Origin: JBQLZO01 sp052168315
GTDB lineage: Bacteria > Planctomycetota > Phycisphaerae > Phycisphaerales > UBA1924
DNA: 42,960 nucleotides
Assembly: GCA_052168315.1 (NCBI GenBank)
Contig: JBQLZO010000014.1
Location: 1-42,960 of the forward strand
Reading direction: 5' to 3'
This document shows positions 8,224 to 17,013 of this stretch, piece after piece. A program made the position numbers and the translations under genes. Numbering within the stretch: the first letter of the stretch is position 1; the number at the start of each line of letters is the position of its first letter. A model generated the notes under the pieces. The model saw only the letters and a list, made by a program, of their open reading frames with translations, made no database searches and had not been told where the DNA came from.

Positions 8224-8523
8224 GGTGCGATTATGGCGTGTGCGCTCTGGGTGTGCGGGACGGGGCAGGAAGAGAGAAGAGGGAAGAGGGAAGGGGGATT
8301 CACCACAGAGGCGCAGAGGGCGCGGAGAAGAGGCGGGCAGAGAAGAGGTGAGAAGAGTGTGTGGGTGGGGTGGTTGGGGGGCGCGGGGGTGGGATGGATC
8401 GCTGCTCTGGTGCGGTGGCTTGTGCCATGATGAAAGAAGCCCCGGGCTTGGGGCCCGGGGCTTCAAGGGGGGGAGGGGGTTTTTTGGTTGGGTGCTGCGA
8501 GGGGTTGGCTCGCGGCGGGTGTC
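8224..8523. other. Intergenic region upstream of the glycosyltransferase, downstream of dnaK
   Basis: About 300 bases without a gene. It carries a purine-rich GAAGAG repeat, a segment at 8299-8330 beginning TTCACCACAGAGGCGCAGAG that resembles short repeats scattered between genes of many environmental bacteria, the dnaK terminator hairpin at 8436-8464, and a run of G then T at about 8466-8484. Confidence 0.5.
8436..8464 (-). terminator. Terminator hairpin after dnaK
   Basis: GAAGCCCCGGGC at 8436-8447 pairs perfectly with GCCCGGGGCTTC at 8453-8464 around a 5-base loop. Read on the dnaK strand it is followed by TTTCATCAT, a weak T-rich tail. It lies about 60 bases after the dnaK stop. Confidence 0.75.
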
Positions 8524-10437
8524 TTACTCGTCGTCCTTGACCTTGAATTCGGCGTCGACGACATCGTCGCTGCTGTCCTTGGACGAGGGCTTGCCATCGG
8601 CGGCGGCGTTGTTGGCGCCGGCGGACTTGGCCTTGGCGGCCTCGGCTTCGTAGATGACCTTGCCGAGTTCCATGGAGGCGGTCTCGAGTTCCTTGAGGGC
8701 GGCCTCGATGGCTTCCTTGCTGTCGTCCTTGAGTTTGGTTTCGAGGTTGGAGATGGCGGACTCGATCTTGCCGCGGGTGGCGGGCTCGACCTTGTCGGCG
8801 TGCTCATCGAGGGCCTTGCGTGCCTGGTAGACGGCCTGCTCGCCCTTGTTCTTGAGGTCGATGAGTTCGCGGCGGGCCTTGTCCTCGGAGGCGTGGGTCT
8901 CGGCCTCGCGCTTCATGCGCTCGATCTCCTCGTCGGAGAGGCCGGTGGAGCCCTTGATCTCGATGTTCTGCGACTTGCCGGTGGCCTTGTCGGTCGCGGA
9001 GACATTGAGGATGCCGTTGGCGTCGATCTTGAACTTGACTTCGATCTGCGGCATGCCGCGGGGTGAGGGCGGGATGTCGGTGAGGTCGAAGCGGCCGAGG
9101 GAGCGGTTGTCCTTGGCGAACTCGCGCTCGCCCTGGAGGACATGGATGGTCACGGAGGTCTGGTTGTCGGCGGCGGTGGAGAAGGTCTCGGTCTTGTCGG
9201 TGGGGATGGTGGTGTTTCGTTCGATGAGCTTGGTCATGACGCCGCCGAGGGTCTCGACGCCGAGGGAGAGGGGCGTGACATCGAGGAGGAGGACATCCTT
9301 GACATCGCCCTGGAGGACGCCGCCCTGGATGGCGGCGCCGATGGCGACGACCTCGTCGGGGTTGATGGACTTATTGGGCTCGCGGCCGAAGAGGTCCTTC
9401 GCGAGCTTCTGGACGGCGGGGATGCGGGTCGAGCCGCCGACAAGGACGATCTCATCGATGCGCGAGGCGTCGATCTTGGCATCCTTCATCGCGTCGATGC
9501 AGGGCTTGCGGAGGCGTTCGATGATGGGGGCGATGAGCCCTTCGAACTTGGCGCGGGTGATGGTCTCGGTCAGGTGCTTGGGGCCGGACTGGTCGGCGGT
9601 GATGAAGGGGAGGTTGACGGAGGCTTCCTGCGAGGTGGAGAGCTCGATCTTGGCGCGCTCGGCGGCTTCCTTCACGCGCTGGAGGGCCATGGGGTCCTTG
9701 CGGATGTCGATGCCCTCGCGCTTGCGGAACTCTTCGGCGAGGTGGTCGATGAGGATCTGGTCGACATCGTCGCCGCCGAGGTGGGTGTCGCCGTTGGTGG
9801 AGAGGACCTCGAAGACGCCGTCGCCGACATCGAGGATGGAGATATCGAAGGTGCCGCCGCCAAAGTCGAAGACGGCGATTTTCTCGTTGGCTTTCTTCTC
9901 GAGGCCGTAGGCGAGGGCGGCGGCGGTGGGCTCGTTGATGATGCGCTCGACGGTGAGCCCGGCGATCTCGCCGGCTTCCTTGGTGGCCTGGCGCTGGGCA
10001 TCATTGAAGTAGGCGGGCACGGTGATGACGGCCCGGGTGACGGTCTCGCCGAGATAGTCCTCGGCGGTCTTTTTGAGGTTCTGCAGGATCATGGCGCTGA
10101 TCTGCTGCGGGGTGTACTCCTTGTCGCGGGCCTTGATCTTGACGGGGCCATCGCCGGAGCCGAGGACCTCGTAGGGGACCATCTTGGATTCGGCGCGGAC
10201 TTCGCTGGAGCGGAGGCCGATGAAGCGCTTGACGGAGGAGAGTGTGTTGCGGGGGTTGGTGACCTGCTGGTTGCGGGCCTGCTTGCCGACGAGTCGTTCG
10301 CCCTTGTCGGTGAAGGCAACGACGGAGGGTGTGGTGCGGTCGCCCTGTGAGTTGATGAGGACCTTGGGCGAGCCGCCTTCCATGATGGCGACGACGGAGT
10401 TGGTGGTTCCGAGGTCGATGCCGATGATCTTGGACAT
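8524..10437 (-). CDS. dnaK: Hsp70 chaperone DnaK
   Basis: Full-length DnaK of 637 residues, the usual size. The nucleotide-binding domain opens with GIDLGTTNSVVAIMEGG at residue 6; the second and third phosphate/adenosine motifs (VFDFGGGTFDISIL and IVLVGGSTRIPAVQ) are intact. The substrate-binding domain has the DVTPLSLGVETLGG stretch, and the C-terminal lid ends in DDVVDAEFKVKDDE, close to the conserved EEVD-like bacterial tail. The ATG at 10437 has AAAGGA 8 bases upstream. Its usual partners grpE and dnaJ are not beside it; it is a single gene with its own terminator. A 14-bp inverted element at 10612-10625 upstream is shared with clpB and may be a heat-shock control site; no CIRCE element is seen. 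Confidence 0.98.
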   Translation of the reverse strand: MSKIIGIDLGTTNSVVAIMEGGSPKVLINSQGDRTTPSVVAFTDKGERLVGKQARNQQVTNPRNTLSSVKRFIGLRSSEVRAESKMVPYEVLGSGDGPVKIKARDKEYTPQQISAMILQNLKKTAEDYLGETVTRAVITVPAYFNDAQRQATKEAGEIAGLTVERIINEPTAAALAYGLEKKANEKIAVFDFGGGTFDISILDVGDGVFEVLSTNGDTHLGGDDVDQILIDHLAEEFRKREGIDIRKDPMALQRVKEAAERAKIELSTSQEASVNLPFITADQSGPKHLTETITRAKFEGLIAPIIERLRKPCIDAMKDAKIDASRIDEIVLVGGSTRIPAVQKLAKDLFGREPNKSINPDEVVAIGAAIQGGVLQGDVKDVLLLDVTPLSLGVETLGGVMTKLIERNTTIPTDKTETFSTAADNQTSVTIHVLQGEREFAKDNRSLGRFDLTDIPPSPRGMPQIEVKFKIDANGILNVSATDKATGKSQNIEIKGSTGLSDEEIERMKREAETHASEDKARRELIDLKNKGEQAVYQARKALDEHADKVEPATRGKIESAISNLETKLKDDSKEAIEAALKELETASMELGKVIYEAEAAKAKSAGANNAAADGKPSSKDSSDDVVDAEFKVKDDE

Positions 10438-10611
10438 GGTTGGGATCCTTTCGGATGGGTCGTCTGGTGTATTGATGGCGCGAGGTGTTGCCGGTGTTTG
10501 AACGGTTCGGAGCGGCTCGCCCGGTGTTGGTGGTGCAAGGTGCGTGCCAGTGCCTGGGAGTGGTTGCTGTGGCGGCGGGCGGCGTTTGGGGTGCAGGATG
10601 GGGGTGTGGGG

Positions 10612-10625
10612 TGTCAGAATGGCAG
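10612..10625 (-). promoter_or_regulatory. Imperfect inverted repeat shared with the clpB upstream region
   Basis: On + the site reads TGTCAGAATGGCAG; the halves TGTCA and TGGCA pair with one mismatch. It matches the clpB upstream site (23430-23443) at 12 of 14 positions, in the same orientation relative to the gene. It lies 175 bases upstream of the dnaK start. Confidence 0.45.
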
Positions 10626-10662
10626 GGACGGAAAGAGAGGCATCAGGGATCAGGCATTAGGG

Positions 10663-10681
10663 ATCGGGCACCAGGCATCAG
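10663..10681. repeat. Dispersed 19-bp repeat, copy A
   Basis: ATCGGGCACCAGGCATCAG, identical to copy B at 14669-14687; both are followed by a purine-rich AAGAGG. It is preceded by further degenerate GGGATCAGGCAT-like units from 10641. Confidence 0.6.
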
Positions 10682-10806
10682 CGAAGAGGGGAGCGGGTAA
10701 GGAGGCGCTGGGTATCCAGGGACTGCGTTGTGGAACTGAGGGGGGTCGTCATACTCCGGGTGTTGGAATCTGGTGGGCGGGGCGGCTTGCACGAGAGGAC
10801 TCTGCC

Positions 10807-13758
10807 ATGCGTTGCGCTGCCTGCCACGGTGTTCGTTGGATGCGATTGGTCGTGGTGGCGTGGTGCGTGGTCGGGGGCGCGGGCGGTGTGGCGCTCGGGG
10901 AGGATCGGTACTTCGCGGTGCCGATGGATGAGTTGGTGCTGACCGAGGGGGCGTTGCCGGACTATGAGGATGCGGATGGGGAGGGCGCGGGCGGCGATCC
11001 GGCGGGGTCGTTGGGCGAGATGTGGGCGTACGCAGCGCTGGATGGGGGCGGCGAGGCGTTCGTGGTTTTGTCGGATGAGCGGAGCGGGACCGGGGTCAAT
11101 TGGTCGTGGTGGGCGTGGAATACGCAGCAGATCGATCCGTCGTGGTTCGTGCTGGTGGGGCGGGTTCCCGGCGGGGATGGTGGCGGCGGGAGTGTTGAGG
11201 GTGCGCTGTTCGTTCCTGAGGTTGGGTTCGCGTCGATGCGCCGGGTGCGGTTCTCGGTTCCGGTTGAGGATCAGGATGCGGATGCGGCGCGGTTCCATCG
11301 GGGGCGGGCAGCGCACTATGACCGGCTGTTGAGCGGCGGGTTCACGGGGGCGGCGTGGTTCCGGCACCAGCGTGATCGATCGCGGGTGTTGGCGCATGTC
11401 GCGGAGGGTGAGGGTGGCGAAGGGGTGGCGCGGACGGGGTGGATGAACCCGCGGGGCGCGGACGCCTCGGAGACCTATGCGCTGTTCACCGGGGGGCGGG
11501 CTATCGCGGAGAATTTAGCGCTGGACCGCGCGGTGGTGGTTCAGGAGGAAGGCGCGGTGGCGCGCGATGTGGAGATCGGGTCGCTGGAGGGGATCGAGAT
11601 CGCGGAGATCGACTGGTCGGCGATGATGCCGGCGGATGCAGCGCCGCGGCTGGACGATCTGGCGGGGGTGGTGCCGCACGATCAGCCGGTGATGTTCTTT
11701 CCATCGGTGGCGGCGGGCGAGCGGGTGCTGGAGTTGGCGCTGATGTCGGCGTTGCCGGGGGTGCAGCAGGCGTCGGCGTCCGGGGGCGGGGCGGGGGTTC
11801 GGGAGGGCGTGCTGGAGCGGTACGAGGCGCAGCTCGGGGTGCGGGTGGCGGAGTTGGTCGCGATGGGCGAGCGCGGGGAGATCGGCGCGGTGGCGTTGAC
11901 GGCGTCGGATCCGTACCTGCGGACGGGGACGGACCTGGCGTTGGTGATGGCCAGCGGGAATGCGCGTGGGGTGTACGGGTCGGTGCGGGCGCTGCTGGAG
12001 GAGCGGTTCTCGGGCGCGGTGGAGGGCGGGGGTGTGGCGGGCATCACGGGCTCGGCGGAGGAGGGGAGCATCTGGGTGAGCCCGGATCGATCGGTGTCGG
12101 CGTTTCTCGGGGTTGTGGGAGGTGGGATGGCGGGCGGGGAGGTCGTGGTGCTGACGAATTCGGCGGAGCAGCTCGAGCGGTTGCGCGCGGCGGGGGAGGG
12201 GGCGTTGTCGAGCGTGGGCGGGCTGGCGGAGTACGCGTTCTTCCGGCATCGTCACGAGCGGACGGACGATGAGGCGATGTTCCTGGTGCTCACGGATGCG
12301 ACGATCCGGAAGTGGTGCGGCCCGGAGTGGCGGATCGGTGCGTCGCGGCGGGTCCGCGCGCACGGGGCGCTGCTGGATCTGCACGCGGAGTACCTGGATG
12401 GGATGGTGCGGGACCGGCTGGGGGAAGTGGCGATCGAGGCGTTGAGCGCGCCGCTGGTGGGCGATGCGGTGGTGGTGACGAGCGATGGTGCGCGGAGCGC
12501 TGCGTTTAACACGATCGGGTTCCTGACGCCGATCTCGGAGCTGGATCTCGGGATGGTCACGACGGCGGAGGCGCAGGGGTATCGGAACTGGAAGCAGGGG
12601 TACGAGCGCGGGTGGCGGACGATGTTCGACCCGATCGCGGTGCGGCTGCGGATGTCGGATGGGGTGGTGGAGGCGGACGCGAGCGTGCTGCCGCTGCGTG
12701 GCGGCGGGGGGTACGAGGAAATGATCGGGCTGAGCCTGGGGGAGGCGCTGGAACCCGACGATGGCGATCCGCACGAAGAGGCGCTGGCGCAGTTGATCCT
12801 CGCGATCAATCGGGAGTCGGAGTTGTTCCGGAGCGCGAACGAGCAGGTGGCGCCGTTCTTCCCGCAGGTCCGGGCGCGGCCGTTCGAGTGGGTGGGCGAT
12901 GCGATCTCGTTGTACGCGGAGGAGGATGAGGCGTGGTGGGCGCGGGTGGGTGACTCGATGGATGATCGCGGGGGCGAGATCGACCTGAGCGCAGCGCTGA
13001 TGGTGGGCGCTCCGTTCGGGTTGCATGTGGAGGTGAGCAATCCGCTGATGGCGGCGGGGTTTCTGACGAGCGTGCGTGCGTTTGTGTCGGGGGCGGCGCC
13101 GGGGATGCTGAGCTGGTCGAACCGCACGCACGCGGGGAAGGACTATGTGCGGATCGCGGCCGCGGATGTGGGGATGCTGGGCGAGGAGTTCGCGGACCTG
13201 GAGATCTTTTACTTCGCCGCGGCGTCGGGGCTGACGGTGTCGCTGAACGAGGGTGTGGTGCAGCGGGCGATCGACCGGGCGGCGGGTGGGGATGGAGGGG
13301 GTGGGGCGGGCGATGCGGGCGGCGGCGGGCGGGAGATGGTTGGGGAGAGCGCGGAGCTGATGGTGGATCGTCGGATGCTCGACCTGCTGGAGTCGCTGGG
13401 CGCGCGGGAGTGGGCGCGGGCGGTGCGGGCGCAGTCGTGGTCGAACCTACCAGCGCTGAATGAGTGGAAGCGGATGTTCCCGGATCGGGATCCGGTGGCG
13501 GTGCATCGTGATGTGTGGGGTTTGGTGCCGGTGTGTCCGGCGGGCGGGTCGTATGTGTGGGATGCGGAGCTGCGGACGATGAAGAGCACCGCGCTGGGGT
13601 GCCCGGCAGCGCCGCTGGCGCAGGAGGTGCGGATGCCGTCCTTCGATCGGGTGCTGCGGATGCGCGGCGGGATGAGCTTCGAATCGCTCGGTGGGGATGA
13701 GACTGGGCTGCGTACGCGGCTTCGGCTGGAGATGGATGGGGGCGATGGTGGGGAGTGA
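10807..13758 (+). CDS. Large secreted protein of unknown function (983 aa), DUF3352-like
   Basis: A 983-residue exported protein. The ATG at 10807 follows GAGAGGA and begins a signal peptide (hydrophobic core LVVVAWCVVGGAGGVALG, probable cleavage before EDRYF). I do not recognise a catalytic motif. The segment around residues 435-500 (VVVLTNSAEQLERL, then FLVLTDATIRKWCGPEWRIG) recalls large planctomycete exported proteins annotated as DUF3352, but this is from memory. Near the C-terminus a CPAGG motif and a second Cys about 25 residues later (VCPAGGSYVWDAE ... ALGCP) recall the small C-terminal loop of some pseudopilin-like planctomycete proteins. A Gly-rich linker lies near 835-855. The next gene, psuG, starts within or just after its stop codon. 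Location is probably periplasm or outer surface. Confidence 0.8.
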   Translation: MRCAACHGVRWMRLVVVAWCVVGGAGGVALGEDRYFAVPMDELVLTEGALPDYEDADGEGAGGDPAGSLGEMWAYAALDGGGEAFVVLSDERSGTGVNWSWWAWNTQQIDPSWFVLVGRVPGGDGGGGSVEGALFVPEVGFASMRRVRFSVPVEDQDADAARFHRGRAAHYDRLLSGGFTGAAWFRHQRDRSRVLAHVAEGEGGEGVARTGWMNPRGADASETYALFTGGRAIAENLALDRAVVVQEEGAVARDVEIGSLEGIEIAEIDWSAMMPADAAPRLDDLAGVVPHDQPVMFFPSVAAGERVLELALMSALPGVQQASASGGGAGVREGVLERYEAQLGVRVAELVAMGERGEIGAVALTASDPYLRTGTDLALVMASGNARGVYGSVRALLEERFSGAVEGGGVAGITGSAEEGSIWVSPDRSVSAFLGVVGGGMAGGEVVVLTNSAEQLERLRAAGEGALSSVGGLAEYAFFRHRHERTDDEAMFLVLTDATIRKWCGPEWRIGASRRVRAHGALLDLHAEYLDGMVRDRLGEVAIEALSAPLVGDAVVVTSDGARSAAFNTIGFLTPISELDLGMVTTAEAQGYRNWKQGYERGWRTMFDPIAVRLRMSDGVVEADASVLPLRGGGGYEEMIGLSLGEALEPDDGDPHEEALAQLILAINRESELFRSANEQVAPFFPQVRARPFEWVGDAISLYAEEDEAWWARVGDSMDDRGGEIDLSAALMVGAPFGLHVEVSNPLMAAGFLTSVRAFVSGAAPGMLSWSNRTHAGKDYVRIAAADVGMLGEEFADLEIFYFAAASGLTVSLNEGVVQRAIDRAAGGDGGGGAGDAGGGGREMVGESAELMVDRRMLDLLESLGAREWARAVRAQSWSNLPALNEWKRMFPDRDPVAVHRDVWGLVPVCPAGGSYVWDAELRTMKSTALGCPAAPLAQEVRMPSFDRVLRMRGGMSFESLGGDETGLRTRLRLEMDGGDGGE

Positions 13759-13772
13759 GGGTGCGGGGTCGG

Positions 13773-13778
13773 TATGCT
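13773..13778 (+). promoter_or_regulatory. Candidate -10 element directly before psuG
   Basis: TATGCT ends 6 bases before the ATG at 13785. If used, transcription would start at or next to the start codon, giving a leaderless message; no ribosome binding site is visible there. The -35 position has no good match. Confidence 0.3.
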
Positions 13779-13784
13779 CCGCGG

Positions 13785-14666
13785 ATGCGATTGGTGTCTC
13801 GGGCTGAACATCCCGCGGTGGCTCTGGAGACGACGCTGCTGGTGCATGGGGTGCCGGCGGAGTCGGGGATGGGACTGCATCGGGCGTTGTGTGGGATCGT
13901 GCGCGGGGCCGGGGCGCACCCGGCGCTGGTGGGGGTGGTGGATGGGGTGGCGACGGTGGGGATGAGCGATGAGGAGTTGGGGGTTTTGCTGGCGCGTGGG
14001 ACGGGGGTGCCGAAGGCGAACACGGCGAACCTTGGGGTGCTGATGCATTGGGGTTCGCACGCGGCGACGACGGTCTCGGCGACGATGGAGTTGGCGGCGG
14101 CGGCCGGGGTGCGGGTGTTCGCGACCGGCGGGCTTGGGGGGGTGCATCCGGATATCGCGTGCCAGCTTGATGTGTCTTCGGACCTGGCGGCGTTCACGCG
14201 GTTTCCGGTGGCCGTGGTGGCATCCGGGGTGAAGGCGATTCTGGATGTGATGGGGACGCGGGAGGCGCTGGAGACGCTGGGGGTGCCGGTGGTGGGGTAT
14301 CGCACGGATGCGTTCCCGGCGTTTTACCTGCGGGAATCGGCGGCGCGGGTGGATGCGCGGTTTGATGATGTCGCGGCGCTCGCGGCGTTCTGTGATGCTG
14401 AGATGCGGCGGACGGGACGCGGGATCGTGGTGTGCAATCCGATTCCGGAGGCGGATGAGATTTCGACGGCGGACTGGGAGGGGTGGCTGGAGGAGGCCGA
14501 GGAGTTGGCGGAGGATGCGGGGGTGCGTGGGCGGGAGGTGACGCCGTTTCTTTTGCGGGAGCTTCACCGGGTGTCCGGGGGGCGGACGCTGGAGGCGAAT
14601 CTGGCGTTGGTGCGGAGTAATGCTCGGTTGGCGGGGGAGATTGCGGTGGGGATGGGGAGGAACTAG
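13785..14666 (+). CDS. psuG: Pseudouridine-5'-phosphate glycosidase
   Basis: A 293-residue enzyme that reversibly splits pseudouridine 5'-phosphate into uracil and ribose 5-phosphate. Hallmarks of PsuG/YeiN are clear: ALETTLLVHG at 13-22 with the active-site Glu15, the FATGGLGGVHPD loop, DVSSDL, and Lys150 in ASGVKAILD, equivalent to the Schiff-base lysine of the E. coli enzyme, followed by ALETLGVPVVGY. Length is near the family norm. The start is uncertain: GTG at 13755 overlaps the stop of the preceding gene, whereas ATG at 13785 sits just after a TATGCT element; the ATG gives the better N-terminus. The kinase PsuK that normally supplies the substrate is not adjacent. Confidence 0.93.
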   Translation: MRLVSRAEHPAVALETTLLVHGVPAESGMGLHRALCGIVRGAGAHPALVGVVDGVATVGMSDEELGVLLARGTGVPKANTANLGVLMHWGSHAATTVSATMELAAAAGVRVFATGGLGGVHPDIACQLDVSSDLAAFTRFPVAVVASGVKAILDVMGTREALETLGVPVVGYRTDAFPAFYLRESAARVDARFDDVAALAAFCDAEMRRTGRGIVVCNPIPEADEISTADWEGWLEEAEELAEDAGVRGREVTPFLLRELHRVSGGRTLEANLALVRSNARLAGEIAVGMGRN

Positions 14667-14668
14667 GC

Positions 14669-14687
14669 ATCGGGCACCAGGCATCAG
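14669..14687. repeat. Dispersed 19-bp repeat, copy B
   Basis: Identical to copy A at 10663-10681. It begins three bases after the psuG stop codon and is followed by AAAGAGG. Confidence 0.6.
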
Positions 14688-14755
14688 TAAAGAGGTGGTG
14701 AAGGCTGCATCGGGGATTGGGGGGAGATGGGGGAAGAGGTAGGGGAAGATGAGGA

Positions 14756-14774
14756 GACGGGCGGGACGCCCGTC
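14756..14774. repeat. Short REP-like hairpin
   Basis: GACGGGCG at 14756-14763 pairs with CGCCCGTC at 14767-14774 around GGA. It lies between psuG and the next gene without a T-tract, so it is more like an interspersed palindromic unit than a terminator. Confidence 0.5.
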
Positions 14775-14923
14775 CCACCGAGGGGCTGGAGAAGACCGCA
14801 CTTGCGATCGGGTCGTGGGAGGGATTGAGGGCAAGAATGCTGAGCGTGGTGGGATCGGGCTGCATGGGATCGGGTCGGGGCTTGCTGGACCTCATTGGGA
14901 TTCACCGGATCAGGGAGCTTGAG

Positions 14924-16414
14924 ATGGGTTTGTGGAATGTGGGTGTGCTTGGTTTGGTCGTTTCGGGGTGTTTGGCGGTGGGAAGCGCTGCGATGGCGCA
15001 AGATGGCGCGGGCGGGGGGCGGGATGGGGGCGGCGATGGGGTGGTGGTTCGTTCAGCGCTGGCGCCGGCGGAGCTTCGGATGGATGGCGCGTTCGATGAG
15101 TGGACCTCCACGCTGCTGCCGCTCGCGGTGGATCCGGCGGGCGATGGGCGTGCGGCGTTCGATGTGGAGCGGGTGTGGGCGTGCAATCGCGGGGCGCTGC
15201 TGTTCGTGGCGTTCGAGCTGACGGATGAGCTGAATCTGCAGTCCGGGCCTCGGACGGAGGGGCAGTTGATGCTCACCATCGGGCTGCCGGATGGCGGTGA
15301 GGTGGGCGTGGACTTCCGGGGGCGTGCGGTGTGGCATCGGGCCAGCGGCGCGGCGGCGGGCGATGCGGCGAAGCTGCGGTGGTCGGATGTGGGGATGCTG
15401 CAGATGCCGACCTACGCCTCGGACATGTTCGAGCTGCGGTTCGATCTGTCGGGGTTCGGCGTGGGCGTGGGGTCGGTGGTGAAGCTGGACTTCGCCGGTT
15501 CTGACACGCTGGCGGAGCCGATCCCGTTCCGGCTCGGGGAGGGGCATGTGGAGGCGTCTGATCGTCCGACCGGCGCTTCGGACCTGGTGCGGGCGGCGGG
15601 CGCGGATGTGCGGGTGGCGTCGTACAACACGGAGCACAACGGGCTGCGCGATGAGAAGGATCCGGACCGGCGTGCGGCGATCCGGCGGATGATCGACCTG
15701 GTGGATGCGGATGTGTACTGCCTGCAGGAGGAGTGGACGGGGAGCGCGGATGAGATGCGGCGGATCTTCGATGAGATCGATCCGACGGATGATGGGTCGT
15801 CGTGGAGCGTGGTATTCGATGATGGCGCGGCCGTGGCGACGCGGCACCCGATGGTGGCGCTGCCGGACATCCCGGGTGTGCGGGCGGCGGGGATGGTGGT
15901 GGTTCCGGATGGTGTGGATGAGCGGGCGATCGTGGTGTACTCGGTGCACCTGAAGTGCTGCGGGCACATCGGGAGCGCCGAGGATGAGCGCCGGATCGAA
16001 GAGGCGGATGCGATCAGCGAGCAGGTGCTGGCGCTGCGGCAGGGCGGGCTGGGCGCCGCGCTACTGGCGTACCGGGATGCGCCGGTGCTGATCGCCGGTG
16101 ATTTCAACCTGGTGGGCTCGCGCCGCCCGCTGGCGGTGCTGGAGGATCGGCTGGGGGTGCGGAGCCTCGAGCTGCCGCAGATGGTGTCGGATGAGATCTA
16201 CACCTGGTACGACGAGGGCTCGGACTTCGCGCCCGGGAAGCTGGATTACATCACGGCGTGCGAGGGTGTGGGCCATCTGAACGGGTTCGTGGTGAATCTG
16301 CGGCGGCTGCCGGCGGAGGTGGCGCGCGGTCTTGGCACGATGCCCGGCGATGGCGCGGCGTCGGACCATCTGATGATGGTGGCGGATGTGGAGGTGGTGC
16401 GGCTGGAGCGATGA
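14924..16414 (+). CDS. Secreted endonuclease/exonuclease/phosphatase-fold protein with N-terminal CBM9-like domain
   Basis: A 496-residue exported protein. The ATG at 14924 has AGGGAG 6 bases upstream and starts a signal peptide (hydrophobic core VGVLGLVVSGCLAVG, likely cleavage after AMA). Residues about 40-215 form a beta-rich region with DGAFDEW and an ACNRGALLFVAFEL stretch, as in CBM9-like carbohydrate-binding domains. The catalytic domain follows: Asn235 in YNTEHN, Glu269 in LQEE, Asp393 and Asn395 in GDFN, DYI near 441, and Asp481-His482 in SDH, the full EEP metal and acid/base set. Substrate may be nucleic acid, a phospholipid head group or an inositol phosphate. Its stop overlaps the next start (ATGA), which is odd because the two following proteins look cytoplasmic. 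Confidence 0.85.
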   Translation: MGLWNVGVLGLVVSGCLAVGSAAMAQDGAGGGRDGGGDGVVVRSALAPAELRMDGAFDEWTSTLLPLAVDPAGDGRAAFDVERVWACNRGALLFVAFELTDELNLQSGPRTEGQLMLTIGLPDGGEVGVDFRGRAVWHRASGAAAGDAAKLRWSDVGMLQMPTYASDMFELRFDLSGFGVGVGSVVKLDFAGSDTLAEPIPFRLGEGHVEASDRPTGASDLVRAAGADVRVASYNTEHNGLRDEKDPDRRAAIRRMIDLVDADVYCLQEEWTGSADEMRRIFDEIDPTDDGSSWSVVFDDGAAVATRHPMVALPDIPGVRAAGMVVVPDGVDERAIVVYSVHLKCCGHIGSAEDERRIEEADAISEQVLALRQGGLGAALLAYRDAPVLIAGDFNLVGSRRPLAVLEDRLGVRSLELPQMVSDEIYTWYDEGSDFAPGKLDYITACEGVGHLNGFVVNLRRLPAEVARGLGTMPGDGAASDHLMMVADVEVVRLER

Positions 16415-17013
16415 GTGGGCGCTGGGCGGGGGTGGAGAAAGCGAGGGGCGCGATGGATCTTCGGCCGGTGCTTCGGGGGTCGCTGGTGGAGCTTCGGCCT
16501 TTGGAGTGGGGCGACTGGGAGAAGTTGTTCGCGTGCGCTTCGGATCCGCTGGTGTGGGCGCAGCATCCCGAGTCGGACCGGTGCACGGAGCCGGTGTTCC
16601 GGGCGTTCTTCGAGCGGGGGATGTCGCTGGGCTCGGCGTTCGCGGTGGTTGAGCGTTCGTCGGGGGCGATCATCGGTTCGACGCGGTACCACGGGTACGA
16701 TGGGGCGCGGTCGGAGGTGGAGATCGGGTGGTCGTTCCTGGTGCGTCGGTGCTGGGGCGGGTCGTACAACCGCGAGATGAAGCGGCTGATGCTGGATCAC
16801 GCGTTCGGGTTCGTCGAGCGTGTGTTCCTGCTGATCGATGAGACGAACGGCCGTTCGCGGAGCGCGGCGGCGCGGCTGGGGGCGCGGCATGTGTCGACGA
16901 TCGAGAAGATTGATGGGCGTGGACGGGCGGCGCGGCAGATGCGGTGGGAGTTCGTGCGGGGCGAGTGGGAGGGCGTGCGTGCGGCGATGATGTCGGGGGG
17001 CGGGTCGGCATGA
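16411..17013 (+). CDS. GNAT-family N-acetyltransferase, RimJ/RimL-like
   Basis: A 200-residue acetyl-CoA-dependent acyltransferase of the RimJ/RimL type. It shows LVELRPLEWGDWEKLFA near the N-terminus, then IIGSTRYHGYD, VEIGWSFLVRRCWGGSYNRE (the beta4/alpha3 acetyl-CoA-binding region of this group) and ETNGRSRSAAARLGAR (the C-terminal Asn/Ser helix). The ATG at 16411 overlaps the previous stop (ATGA); an internal ATG at 16453 is an alternative. Its own stop overlaps the start of the sirtuin gene in the same way, so an acyltransferase and a deacylase are made from one coupled message. The substrate is unknown; ribosomal or other small-molecule amines are typical of the family. Confidence 0.85.
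   Translation: MSGRWAGVEKARGAMDLRPVLRGSLVELRPLEWGDWEKLFACASDPLVWAQHPESDRCTEPVFRAFFERGMSLGSAFAVVERSSGAIIGSTRYHGYDGARSEVEIGWSFLVRRCWGGSYNREMKRLMLDHAFGFVERVFLLIDETNGRSRSAAARLGARHVSTIEKIDGRGRAARQMRWEFVRGEWEGVRAAMMSGGGSA

Noticed and set aside
11515..13131. 538-codon - frame opposite the 983-aa secreted protein
   Set aside because: Arg/His-rich; the + frame has signal peptide and ribosome binding site.
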